This document shows, in pieces, positions 1 through 7,670 of a stretch of DNA of 64,000 nt (position 1 is the first letter of the stretch; each line of letters starts with the position of its first letter). Source of the DNA: Xanthomonas melonis (GTDB lineage Bacteria > Pseudomonadota > Gammaproteobacteria > Xanthomonadales > Xanthomonadaceae); the NCBI RefSeq assembly GCF_020783655.1, contig NZ_JAJGQH010000018.1, positions 1 through 64,000 on the forward strand. The letters are read 5' to 3'. The notes below the pieces were generated by a model. It was not told the origin of the DNA and searched no databases. It saw only the letters and a list, made by a program, of their open reading frames with translations. A program made the position numbers and the translations under genes.

Positions 1-77
1 TCAAAAGGCCACCATCGTGGCCCAGGTGGGTCACTTTTACTTCGGCGCTGTGGGTCAGTTTTACATCGGCGCTAACA
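1..77. mobile_element. Terminal segment of an IS21-like insertion sequence (partial)
   Basis: Two near-identical 24-bp direct copies (about 28-51 and 52-73, each GTGGGTCA.TTTTAC.TCGGCGCT) lie just before the first CRISPR repeat. Read on the minus strand the segment begins TGTTAGCGCCGATGTAAAAC, with a terminal TG and iterated end repeats, the arrangement known for IS21-family ends. The element runs off the left edge, so no istA/istB genes are visible and the family call is from memory of such ends. The last base is placed at 77 because it gives the TG...CA termini. Confidence 0.5.
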
Positions 78-1067
78 CCTACAGCGTGCGAGCGCAGATC
101 ACCAGCGCGTTCACTGCCGCGTAGGCAGCTCAGAAATGCTTGACCGCCTGGCGCAGCTTGTTGAACTCGTTCACTGCCGCGTAGGCAGCTCAGAAAAAGT
201 CCTTCGCCGCCCAGGCCAAGTTCTCAGCGTTCACTGCCGCGTAGGCAGCTCAGAAAGCAACGTAAACAGGTTGAAGATCACGATCGATGTTCACTGCCGC
301 GTAGGCAGCTCAGAAAACCTGGTCCACTCAGCCCGGCTACTCCGTTCAGTTCACTGCCGCGTAGGCAGCTCAGAAATGGACCAGTAAGGTGCATAGCGAT
401 CGAAGTGAGTTCACTGCCGCGTAGGCAGCTCAGAAACAGACACGGCGACAGCGCATATGGCGGATGCGGTTCACTGCCGCGTAGGCAGCTCAGAAAACGG
501 CTTGGCAGGCGCGGAGCTGGTCGTCGGCGTTCACTGCCGCGTAGGCAGCTCAGAAAGCCCAGCATCTGGAATGGCTCCGCATACGCAAGTTCACTGCCGC
601 GTAGGCAGCTCAGAAAACGTCGCATTCGCTGAGCCTGCTTCGCCCCACGTTCACTGCCGCGTAGGCAGCTCAGAAAGAAAGGCCAGGCACTCGGTGCCGC
701 CGCATCGCGTTCACTGCCGCGTAGGCAGCTCAGAAAGTACAACCCGGATCCGCAAGCGCCTGGGATTCGTTCACTGCCGCGTAGGCAGCTCAGAAAAATG
801 ACCCTGCGCCTGTGCCGTCCGGCTGCGAGTTCACTGCCGCGTAGGCAGCTCAGAAAATATGCGCTGTCGCCGTGTCTGGGCAGATGACGTTCACTGCCGC
901 GTAGGCAGCTCAGAAATCAACACGGGATGACAGAGATGATGTACCTGCGTTCACTGCCGCGTAGGCAGCTCAGAAAAATCAGCAGCTGCCCCATGTACGG
1001 GATCACAGGTTCACTGCCGCGTAGGCAGCTCAGAAATTTGGGATACACCACGGCCGCTGGCCTCTAG

Positions 1068-1922
1068 AGCGTGTTATGAACTTTGGAGGAGCGTGGCCGC
1101 ATTGCCGAGCATGAGGATGGTGAAGACGACGAAGTGCAGGCCAGCTAGTGTTTCTGGCAGGCGCTCGTAATCGCGGGCCAAGCGCCGGAACCGATTGAGC
1201 CAGCCGAAGCTTCGCTCCACTACCCAGCGACGGGGCAGCAGCACGAAGCCCTTCTTTGCCTCCGGCAGCTTCACCACATGCAGCTCGATCCCTTCTTCCC
1301 GGGCCGCTTCAGCCGCTTCCTGCCCCGTGTAGCCCTGATCGACGAAGGCGAGCTTCACCGTCTCTCCCGTGACGTGTTGAACCTCCTGCGCAAGCGATCG
1401 CACCTGGGCACGTTCCTGCTCGTTGGCAGGCGTGACCTGTACGGCCAGCAGGTGGCCCAACGTATCCACTGCCATGTGCACCTTGCTGCCCTTCTTACGC
1501 TTATAGCCATCGTAGCCGGCCCGCGGTCCGCTCTCGCAGGTGGACTGCAAGGTGCGGCCATCCAGGATCACGGCACTAGGCTGACCTTGCTTGCCCTGCG
1601 CCACGCGCAGCACCGAGCGCAGATCGCTGACCATTGCCTCGAAACAGCCGGCCTGCAGCCATCTTTGGGTCTGCTGGTAGACCGCCTCCCACGGCGGGAA
1701 TTCATGGGGAATCAAGCGCCACTGTGCCCCAGCACGCGCCATCCAGCGCAGCGCGTTGAACATCACGCGCAGGTCGTACTTGCGCTGCCGCGCCTGCGGA
1801 TCCATCAGCGTCAGGTAGGGCGCGGCGAAGGCCCATTCTTCATCGGAAACGTCAGTGGGATACGGGCGTGCTGGCTTCATCCCGATACGATAGCCGCGTC
1901 TCCAGGAAGTTCATAACACGCT
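1068..1922 (-). mobile_element. IS5-family (IS427-like) insertion sequence inside a CRISPR spacer
   Basis: A complete 855-bp element with perfect 16-bp terminal inverted repeats (AGCGTGTTATGAACTT at 1068-1083 and its complement at 1907-1922). It is flanked by CTAG at 1064-1067 and 1923-1926, a probable 4-bp target duplication; because CTAG is palindromic a 2-bp TA duplication with ends one base further out fits equally well. It carries one transposase gene on the minus strand. Removing the element and one CTAG rebuilds a spacer of exactly 32 nt (27+4+1), so insertion was into spacer 16 and left the neighbouring repeats intact. Confidence 0.93.
1074..1880 (-). CDS. IS5-family transposase
   Basis: A 268-residue DDE transposase that fills the IS element; its stop codon lies inside the downstream terminal repeat. 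The catalytic triad is visible as D107 (ILDGRTL), D181 (FVDQGYTG) and E222 (WVVERSFGWL), with the IS5-type KGSKVHMAVDTLGHLLA segment near residues 130-146. The N-terminal part (YDLRVMFNALRWMARAGAQW) is the helix-turn-helix-like region typical of the group. No frameshift or stop is seen and both ends of the element are perfect, so it is probably still active. A single continuous frame of this size suits the IS427 or IS1031 type groups; the subgroup is a judgement from end sequence and length. Confidence 0.95.
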   Translation of the reverse strand: MKPARPYPTDVSDEEWAFAAPYLTLMDPQARQRKYDLRVMFNALRWMARAGAQWRLIPHEFPPWEAVYQQTQRWLQAGCFEAMVSDLRSVLRVAQGKQGQPSAVILDGRTLQSTCESGPRAGYDGYKRKKGSKVHMAVDTLGHLLAVQVTPANEQERAQVRSLAQEVQHVTGETVKLAFVDQGYTGQEAAEAAREEGIELHVVKLPEAKKGFVLLPRRWVVERSFGWLNRFRRLARDYERLPETLAGLHFVVFTILMLGNAATLLQSS

Positions 1923-4417
1923 CTAGGGTTCACTGCCGCGTAGGCAGCTCAGAAACAGCTGGCCTAGATAGCCCAGCGCATTGCCGGGTTCACTGCCGCG
2001 TAGGCAGCTCAGAAATGTTCCGCGCCCTGGTGTGGCCGTATCTGTTCGTTCACTGCCGCGTAGGCAGCTCAGAAAACCGGCGGGTTCCCTGGAAAGGATC
2101 ATGACTAGTTCACTGCCGCGTAGGCAGCTCAGAAAATCCGGCGAGGAGGTTTATCTGACGCGTCAGAGTTCACTGCCGCGTAGGCAGCTCAGAAATTAGG
2201 GTCTTGCAGCTGTTTCATGAAGAACTCGTTCACTGCCGCGTAGGCAGCTCAGAAAAAGCGCGCAACCAGGCGCACCTCGGCCGGCAAGTTCACTGCCGCG
2301 TAGGCAGCTCAGAAAGTCATGCGCCGCGTCTGGATGCCGAGATTGACGTTCACTGCCGCGTAGGCAGCTCAGAAACAGATACTCTTGCCGCCTTCTTCAT
2401 ACACCTCGTTCACTGCCGCGTAGGCAGCTCAGAAAAAGTGCGGGCCGAACGCGAGGCAGCGGCGGGAGTTCACTGCCGCGTAGGCAGCTCAGAAAAGCGT
2501 GATGCGCTGGACTTCATCGAGGACTGGGTTCACTGCCGCGTAGGCAGCTCAGAAAGAGCCGATGGCACCCGCGTGCTGTCGATCCACGTTCACTGCCGCG
2601 TAGGCAGCTCAGAAACGGAGCAGTTCAAGGTGATCGGCGTATTCCTGGTTCACTGCCGCGTAGGCAGCTCAGAAAAACAGTTCGCCAGCGATCAGGGCGC
2701 CCCGCCCGTTCACTGCCGCGTAGGCAGCTCAGAAAACAACAGGCGACGGTAGTAGCGAGCGGTAACAGTTCACTGCCGCGTAGGCAGCTCAGAAAAATTA
2801 ACCGGGACAAATAAGACGACTTATCTTGTTCACTGCCGCGTAGGCAGCTCAGAAAGGCACGGGCAACTGCCTAAGTCATGTCGACCTGTTCACTGCCGCG
2901 TAGGCAGCTCAGAAAAATCGATAGATTGGAAATCAGCACTGTCGGGAGTTCACTGCCGCGTAGGCAGCTCAGAAAGAGCAGGCATACGCCGATCACCTTG
3001 AACTGCTCGTTCACTGCCGCGTAGGCAGCTCAGAAAAAGGGCCGCGCCGCGGTCCTCGACCTGGAACGTGTTCACTGCCGCGTAGGCAGCTCAGAAATTT
3101 GCGCTTCCGCGCCTTCGGCAACGATGATCGTTCACTGCCGCGTAGGCAGCTCAGAAATGTTTGGCACACGTGGCACACATCAGAACCGCGTTCACTGCCG
3201 CGTAGGCAGCTCAGAAATGACTCGTGTCGATATCGCTATCGATGACCACGTTCACTGCCGCGTAGGCAGCTCAGAAAGCAGGGATTTGACCCTCACCAGC
3301 TCCCAGCGCGTTCACTGCCGCGTAGGCAGCTCAGAAAGTGTCGCGACTGGTTGCTGTGCGCTGGCTCGCGTTCACTGCCGCGTAGGCAGCTCAGAAAAAG
3401 CGCTGTAGACCTCGCCATTGTGCAGCGTGGTTCACTGCCGCGTAGGCAGCTCAGAAAGTCCGCGCCGGTGAGTTCGACCCCCTTGCGCTGTTCACTGCCG
3501 CGTAGGCAGCTCAGAAAATCCGCAACAACAACTACACGGACGGCGAAGGGTTCACTGCCGCGTAGGCAGCTCAGAAGCCGCAGGCACATGGATAGGATTG
3601 CACAGGCTGGTTCACTGCCGCGTAGGCAGCTCAGAAGTGTTTGGTGGGGAATGCCCAGCCAAGGCTCACGTTCACTGCCGCGTAGGCAGCTCAGAAGACC
3701 CAGCGCGGTGTGCCTTGGTACTACTACGCGTTCACTGCCGCGTAGGCAGCTCAGAAGTTGCGCACGTTGATGCCGACACGCTGGGTGTCGTTCACTGCCG
3801 CGTAGGCAGCTCAGAAGAGCCACACCGCCACCGAATGCACCTGCAGCGGGTTCACTGCCGCGTAGGCAGCTCAGAAGGGTCAGTCCGGGCCAGTAGATCA
3901 TCGATAAAAGTTCACTGCCGCGTAGGCAGCTCAGAAGCTGCAGCACCGCGCGCAAGGTGCCCTGGGTGCGTTCACTGCCGCGTAGGCAGCTCAGAAGGAG
4001 TGCCACGGCGATGATGCCAGTGACAAGGGGTTCACTGCCGCGTAGGCAGCTCAGAAAAAGGCGAAGGCGGTGCTCGAGGTGATGGGCATGTTCACTGCCG
4101 CGTAGGCAGCTCAGAAAGATGGCGCGGCGGTGCGGGGCGAGCAGGTCCAGTTCACTGCCGCGTAGGCAGCTCAGAAATCTACAGGCTGCGCGATCAGCGT
4201 CGGTGCCTGGTTCACTGCCGCGTAGGCAGCTCAGAAAAATCATCGGGCGCAGGCTCCACCCCGGCCAGGGTTCACTGCCGCGTAGGCAGCTCAGAAATTG
4301 CACTGTTCCGACCAGCCCAGGCGGTAGGTGTTCACTGCCGCGTAGGCAGCTCAGAAATTGGCCAGCGCCGCACTGCCGCGCACCGTTGCGTTCACTGCCG
4401 TGTAGGCAGCTCAGAAC

Positions 4418-4634
4418 TGCGGGTTGTCGACTTTGCTGTCGCCGCCGATTCAAGTCTGCCCCATTCCGGCTGGATCGCCGAAGTAAATCTGACCCTCCCG
4501 GGTTCAATCGCCTGGGCATACCTGCGGTGTCGCATGGCACTGTCGATGCAGTGCATACCGGCTGCGCAACTGCGGCGTGCGATGCGGCACTACAGGCAGA
4601 CGATGGGTCGTGCTGCGGCGCTGCCGAATACCCA
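4418..4634. other. CRISPR trailer and possible relic of an IS end
   Basis: No gene is seen between the last repeat and the TetR gene. At 4450-4500 two related motifs, CAAGTCTGCCCC and AAGTAAATCTGACCCTCCC, resemble the iterated terminal motifs of IS21-type elements (compare GTAAAACTGACCCAC at the left edge of the window, read on the minus strand). This may be a decayed element end, but there is no partner end or duplication to support it. Confidence 0.3.
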
Positions 4635-5267
4635 TCACTCGCGTCCGTAAACCCCCAGAAACATCGCCACCGCCGATTCGGCCACCTGTGCCTGTTGCTC
4701 GGCCGACAAGGGGGGCTGGCCGAAGGCCAGCTGCGGCCAGAATGCGAATCCCTTGATCAGCGATTGCAGCTGTTGCGAGGCGAATTCCGCGTCCATCGGC
4801 GCCAAGCGGCCGTCGGCCAGTGCCGCGCGCAGCCAGGTGGTGGTGCCTTCTTCCTTGCTGCCCAGTTGCGACAGCAGTGCGCGCGCGCGTTCGGGCGAGT
4901 GGATGCCTTCGGCGATAGCCACGCGCGACAGATCGATGAAGGCCGCGTCGTCGAGCAGGCGCAGCTTCTGCTGCAGCAATTGGGTCAACTGCGTGCGCAC
5001 CGGCTGGTCGGGGCGATAGACCAGTTTCACGGCTTCGGCACTGCGCTGCCACAGGCCACGCAGGATTTCGCCGAACAGGGCGTCCTTGCTGGGGAAATGG
5101 TTGTAGACGGTGCGCTTGGAGACGCCAGCCGTGGCGGCGACCCGATCCATGCTGGTGGCCTCGAACCCGTGCTGGCGGAACTGCGCGATGGCCGCTTCGA
5201 GGATGGCCTGGCGCTTGCGGTCGGTGAGCCGCTGCGGCGCGGGGGCCGAATCGGATGAACTGGACAT
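4635..5267 (-). CDS. TetR/AcrR-family transcriptional regulator
   Basis: About 210 residues, the usual TetR length. The N-terminal helix-turn-helix is clear: SMDRVAATAGVSKRTVYNHF at about residues 38-57, followed by PSKDALF. The C-terminal part is the helical ligand-binding and dimer domain, with a motif (AFGQPPLSAEQQ) common in TetR_C members. The start is taken at the ATG at 5267; an in-frame ATG five codons earlier (5282) is possible. The gene is divergent from the metallo-beta-lactamase-fold gene at 5365, and an inverted repeat at 5311-5326 lies between them, so self-regulation and control of that neighbour are likely but inferred. Confidence 0.9.
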   Translation of the reverse strand: MSSSSDSAPAPQRLTDRKRQAILEAAIAQFRQHGFEATSMDRVAATAGVSKRTVYNHFPSKDALFGEILRGLWQRSAEAVKLVYRPDQPVRTQLTQLLQQKLRLLDDAAFIDLSRVAIAEGIHSPERARALLSQLGSKEEGTTTWLRAALADGRLAPMDAEFASQQLQSLIKGFAFWPQLAFGQPPLSAEQQAQVAESAVAMFLGVYGRE

Positions 5268-5310
5268 GGCTGCATGGTACACCGGTCAGTTTACATTTTC
5301 AGGATGAAAC

Positions 5311-5326
5311 TACACTGTGCAGTGTA
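5311..5326. promoter_or_regulatory. Candidate TetR operator
   Basis: TACACTG and CAGTGTA form 7-bp perfect arms around a TG centre, in the 97-bp gap between the divergent TetR gene and the hydrolase gene. Size and placement are typical of operators bound by TetR dimers. Binding by this regulator is inferred from position only. Confidence 0.55.
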
Positions 5327-5364
5327 TTTTCCACTCCGGCCATGCCGGATCCACCCCCATTCCA

Positions 5365-6435
5365 ATGCTGGATACCGCCGTGCTCGCCCAGTCCCGCCCG
5401 CTCCCTCACGCCGCGTCGCATGCCGCCTCCCCGCAATTCCGCGACGGGCGGTTCCGCAATACCCTGCCGACCACACTGAGCTCGCCAGGGCTCTGGAGCG
5501 GCCTGCGTCTGCTGTGGGAGGTGCTGTTCAACAAGCCCGCGCAGACGGTGCCGTCGCAGGCGCTGCCGGTCATGCCGTTGACTGCCGCCCAGTTGCAGGC
5601 CGCACCGGATCGCAGCCTGTTCCGGCTGGGCCACTCCACGGTGCTGATGAAGCTGCGCGGCGGCCTATGGCTGACCGATCCGGTGTTCTCCCAGCGCGCC
5701 TCTCCGTTCGCGTTTGCCGGCCCCAAGCGGTTCCATGCGCCGCCGATCGCGCTGGAGGATGTACCGCCGTTGGCGGGGGTGATCCTGTCGCACGACCATT
5801 ACGACCATCTGGACCGCGCCACCATCCGCGCCCTGGCCGGCCGTGTCGGGGTGTTCGTTGCCCCGCTGGGCGTGGGCGATCTGTTGGTGCGCTGGGGCGT
5901 GGATCCGGCGAAGGTGCGGCAGCTGGATTGGTGGCAGTCGGTGGAGGTGGAGGGCATCACCCTCACCGCCACGCCATCGCGGCATTTCTCCGGGCGCGGC
6001 TTGTTCGACCGCGACCGCACGCTGTGGTGTTCGTGGGCGATCCAGGACGCCGACCTGCGCGTGTTCTTCAGCGGCGATGGTGGGTACGGCCCGCATTTCA
6101 AGACGATCGGCCAGCGCCTGGGGCCATTCGATGTGGCACTGATCGAAAACGGCGCCTACGACGCGATGTGGCCGGAGGTGCACATGCAACCGGAGCAGAG
6201 CCTGCAAGCCTTCATCGACATCGGTGGCCGGACCCTGCTGCCCATCCACAACGGCACCTTCGATCTGGCCATGCATGTCTGGTCCGAGCCGTTCGAGCGC
6301 ATCGCGGCGCTGGCGGCCGCCGCAAACGTGCGGTTGACCACCCCGCAGATGGGCGAACGGGTGGACCTGCGCCGCCCGGCGGCGGGCGAGCGTTGGTGGC
6401 GCACGCCGCCGGCGACGCCAGCATTGGCGCAATGA
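5365..6435 (+). CDS. Metallo-beta-lactamase-fold hydrolase (NAPE-PLD/UlaG-like)
   Basis: A 356-residue protein. The metal-binding HxHxDH motif is present as HDHYDH at residues 143-148, followed by the later ligands of the fold (FSGDGGYGPHF, an aspartate donor, and IHNGTFDLAMH near the C terminus). The arrangement, with LGHSTVLMKLRGGLWLTDPV just before the motif, matches the L-ascorbate-6-phosphate lactonase / N-acylphosphatidylethanolamine phospholipase D branch rather than true beta-lactamases. The substrate is not evident. Start taken at the ATG at 5365; an in-frame ATG at 5317 would begin inside the putative operator. Divergent from the TetR gene, which probably controls it. Confidence 0.88.
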   Translation: MLDTAVLAQSRPLPHAASHAASPQFRDGRFRNTLPTTLSSPGLWSGLRLLWEVLFNKPAQTVPSQALPVMPLTAAQLQAAPDRSLFRLGHSTVLMKLRGGLWLTDPVFSQRASPFAFAGPKRFHAPPIALEDVPPLAGVILSHDHYDHLDRATIRALAGRVGVFVAPLGVGDLLVRWGVDPAKVRQLDWWQSVEVEGITLTATPSRHFSGRGLFDRDRTLWCSWAIQDADLRVFFSGDGGYGPHFKTIGQRLGPFDVALIENGAYDAMWPEVHMQPEQSLQAFIDIGGRTLLPIHNGTFDLAMHVWSEPFERIAALAAAANVRLTTPQMGERVDLRRPAAGERWWRTPPATPALAQ

Positions 6436-6560
6436 CCGGCTGGACGCTGGCCGAGCCGCGGCAGCGGGCGGGCAGTCGGCACCGCGGCCAGTGCCGGTGG
6501 ACCAGGCTGCGGAACAGCGCTGTATTGCGCCCTTTGGGCGGAGCGGCGGAGCGCAGCGTC

Positions 6561-6592
6561 CTGCACGTCTGCACGTCTGCACGTCTGCACGC
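6561..6592. repeat. 8-bp tandem repeat (CTGCACGT)x4
   Basis: Three perfect copies of CTGCACGT and a fourth ending in C lie in the gap between the convergent hydrolase and signal peptidase genes. Such short arrays vary in copy number by slippage. No gene is seen in 6436-6628. Confidence 0.85.
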
Positions 6593-6628
6593 AGGATGCT
6601 GCGCCGGCATGCCGCGATTGCGTGCCGA

Positions 6629-7258
6629 TTACAGCCGGATCCACTCCAGGCCGTCTCCGCGCCGGTAGTACACCGCCACGGCCTTGCCATACACCGATGC
6701 GGCATCCACGAATCCGAAATAGCGCCCATCCAGGCTGTTGCCGCGATGGTCGCCTACCACCAGCAGCTTGCCCGGAGGCACCTGCACGCCCTGCAGGTCC
6801 GGCCCGCCGCCGGCATCCAGGTTCAATTGCGCCACGCGCGCGCCGAAACATTCGCGCGTGCGATCTCCGCCGATCTGCAGCGGCTGTCCGTCGATGGACA
6901 ACTGCCCATCGTGCAGATCCACACGGTCGCCGGCCACCGCCACCACGCGCTTGATCAGACGGGTGCCGTCGCGCGGCGAATCGAACACCGCCACATCGCC
7001 ACGCTGCGGTTGCCCGCCTTCGACGAGGATGCGGTTGCTCAGCGGCAACCGCCAGCCATAGGCATGCATATCGACCACCACGCGGTCACCCGGCTGCAGC
7101 GTCGGCTGCATCGATCCGGTTGGCACCTGGTAGTGATTGGCGAACGAAGAGCGTGCGGCGGTCAGCAACACCAACAGCACCAACAACGGCAGGAGTTCCT
7201 TGCGCGACCAGTGCGCGGCGCGCTGCAGGCGAGAGCGGAGACGGCTTGGCTGAGTCAT
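6629..7258 (-). CDS. Signal peptidase I (accessory copy)
   Basis: A 209-residue S26 serine protease that cleaves signal peptides of exported proteins at the outer face of the inner membrane. One N-terminal membrane segment (about residues 17-37, ELLPLLVLLVLLTAARSSF) is followed by box B with nucleophile S49 (PTGSMQPTLQPGDRVVV), box D with general base K103 (DGTRLIKRVVAVAGD) and box E (GDHRGNSLDGRYFG), which has His where GDN is usual. It is shorter than the main LepB and has a single membrane anchor, so it is probably a second, specialised enzyme. The reading frame extends upstream, but the N-terminal hydrophobic segment follows the ATG at 7258. Confidence 0.9.
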   Translation of the reverse strand: MTQPSRLRSRLQRAAHWSRKELLPLLVLLVLLTAARSSFANHYQVPTGSMQPTLQPGDRVVVDMHAYGWRLPLSNRILVEGGQPQRGDVAVFDSPRDGTRLIKRVVAVAGDRVDLHDGQLSIDGQPLQIGGDRTRECFGARVAQLNLDAGGGPDLQGVQVPPGKLLVVGDHRGNSLDGRYFGFVDAASVYGKAVAVYYRRGDGLEWIRL

Positions 7259-7670
7259 GGTGCACCTGTTGGTTTGAGGGACGCGTCGCGCCCCTGATGA
7301 CGATGCGCCCCGGCGACCAGGCGATGGAAGTGACGAAAGGCATGGCGTCGGCCTGTCGGCTTGTTGCTGCCGCGGGTGGAGTGCCGTGACCGTATTTTCC
7401 CTGTTGCCGCCTTTTTTCCTGCTTTGTATTTGGTCTGAAGACCTGGTGCGCAGGCATCGAATCCTGTCAGAGGCAAAGCTGGACAACAGCGCGAGCGAAG
7501 GCTGCGGTTGAACGACGGGCAACCCGCGCTGATAACGACGACAGAGTCGAGGGTGCCCTCAAGCGCCGATGCAATCGGCAAAAACAAGACGGGATGGCGC
7601 GTGGCCATCCCGTCCTCACTGCTAACTGCACTTGCTAGGTGTGCATGCCTCACCTACGCATGCACATCGC
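7259..7670. other. Intergenic region
   Basis: No convincing gene is seen between the accessory signal peptidase and the M3 peptidase. The region holds the terminator of the M3 peptidase gene (7579-7614) and must contain the promoter of the signal peptidase gene, which I could not pick out. Confidence 0.6.
7579..7614 (-). terminator. Rho-independent terminator of the M3 peptidase gene
   Basis: An 11-bp perfect stem (GACGGGATGGC / GCCATCCCGTC, 7588-7614) with a 5-nt loop is followed on the minus strand by TTGTTTTT. It lies 57 bp past the stop codon of the M3 peptidase. Confidence 0.85.

Larger units (their letters stand above)
109..4417 (+). CRISPR. Type I-F CRISPR array, 58 repeats, interrupted by an IS
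   Basis: Fifty-eight 28-bp repeats start with GTTCACTGCCGCGTAGGCAG and end with CTCAGAAA. Spacing is 60 bp (32-nt spacers), except two adjacent 33-nt spacers at 2976-3008 and 3037-3069. Sixteen repeats (109-1036) precede the IS at 1068-1922 and 42 (1928-4417) follow it. The stem CTGCCGCGTAGGCAG and the 3' CTCAGAAA match the I-F repeat family, whose crRNA 5' handle is CUNAGAAA, so transcription runs on the plus strand. The last repeat (4390-4417) is degenerate (C12T, A28C), marking the leader-distal end; the leader lies off the left edge. Repeats 44-51 (3550-3997) end in G instead of A. No cas gene is in the window. Confidence 0.97.

Noticed and set aside
109-4417. Self-targeting spacers within this window
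   Set aside because: I compared spacers by eye with the genes here and saw no match; a full genome search was not possible.
136-4540. Many open frames in the CRISPR array with repeated VHCRVGSSE or FLSCLRGSE peptides, up to 415 codons
   Set aside because: They are translations of the 28-bp repeats at fixed 60-bp spacing, not proteins.
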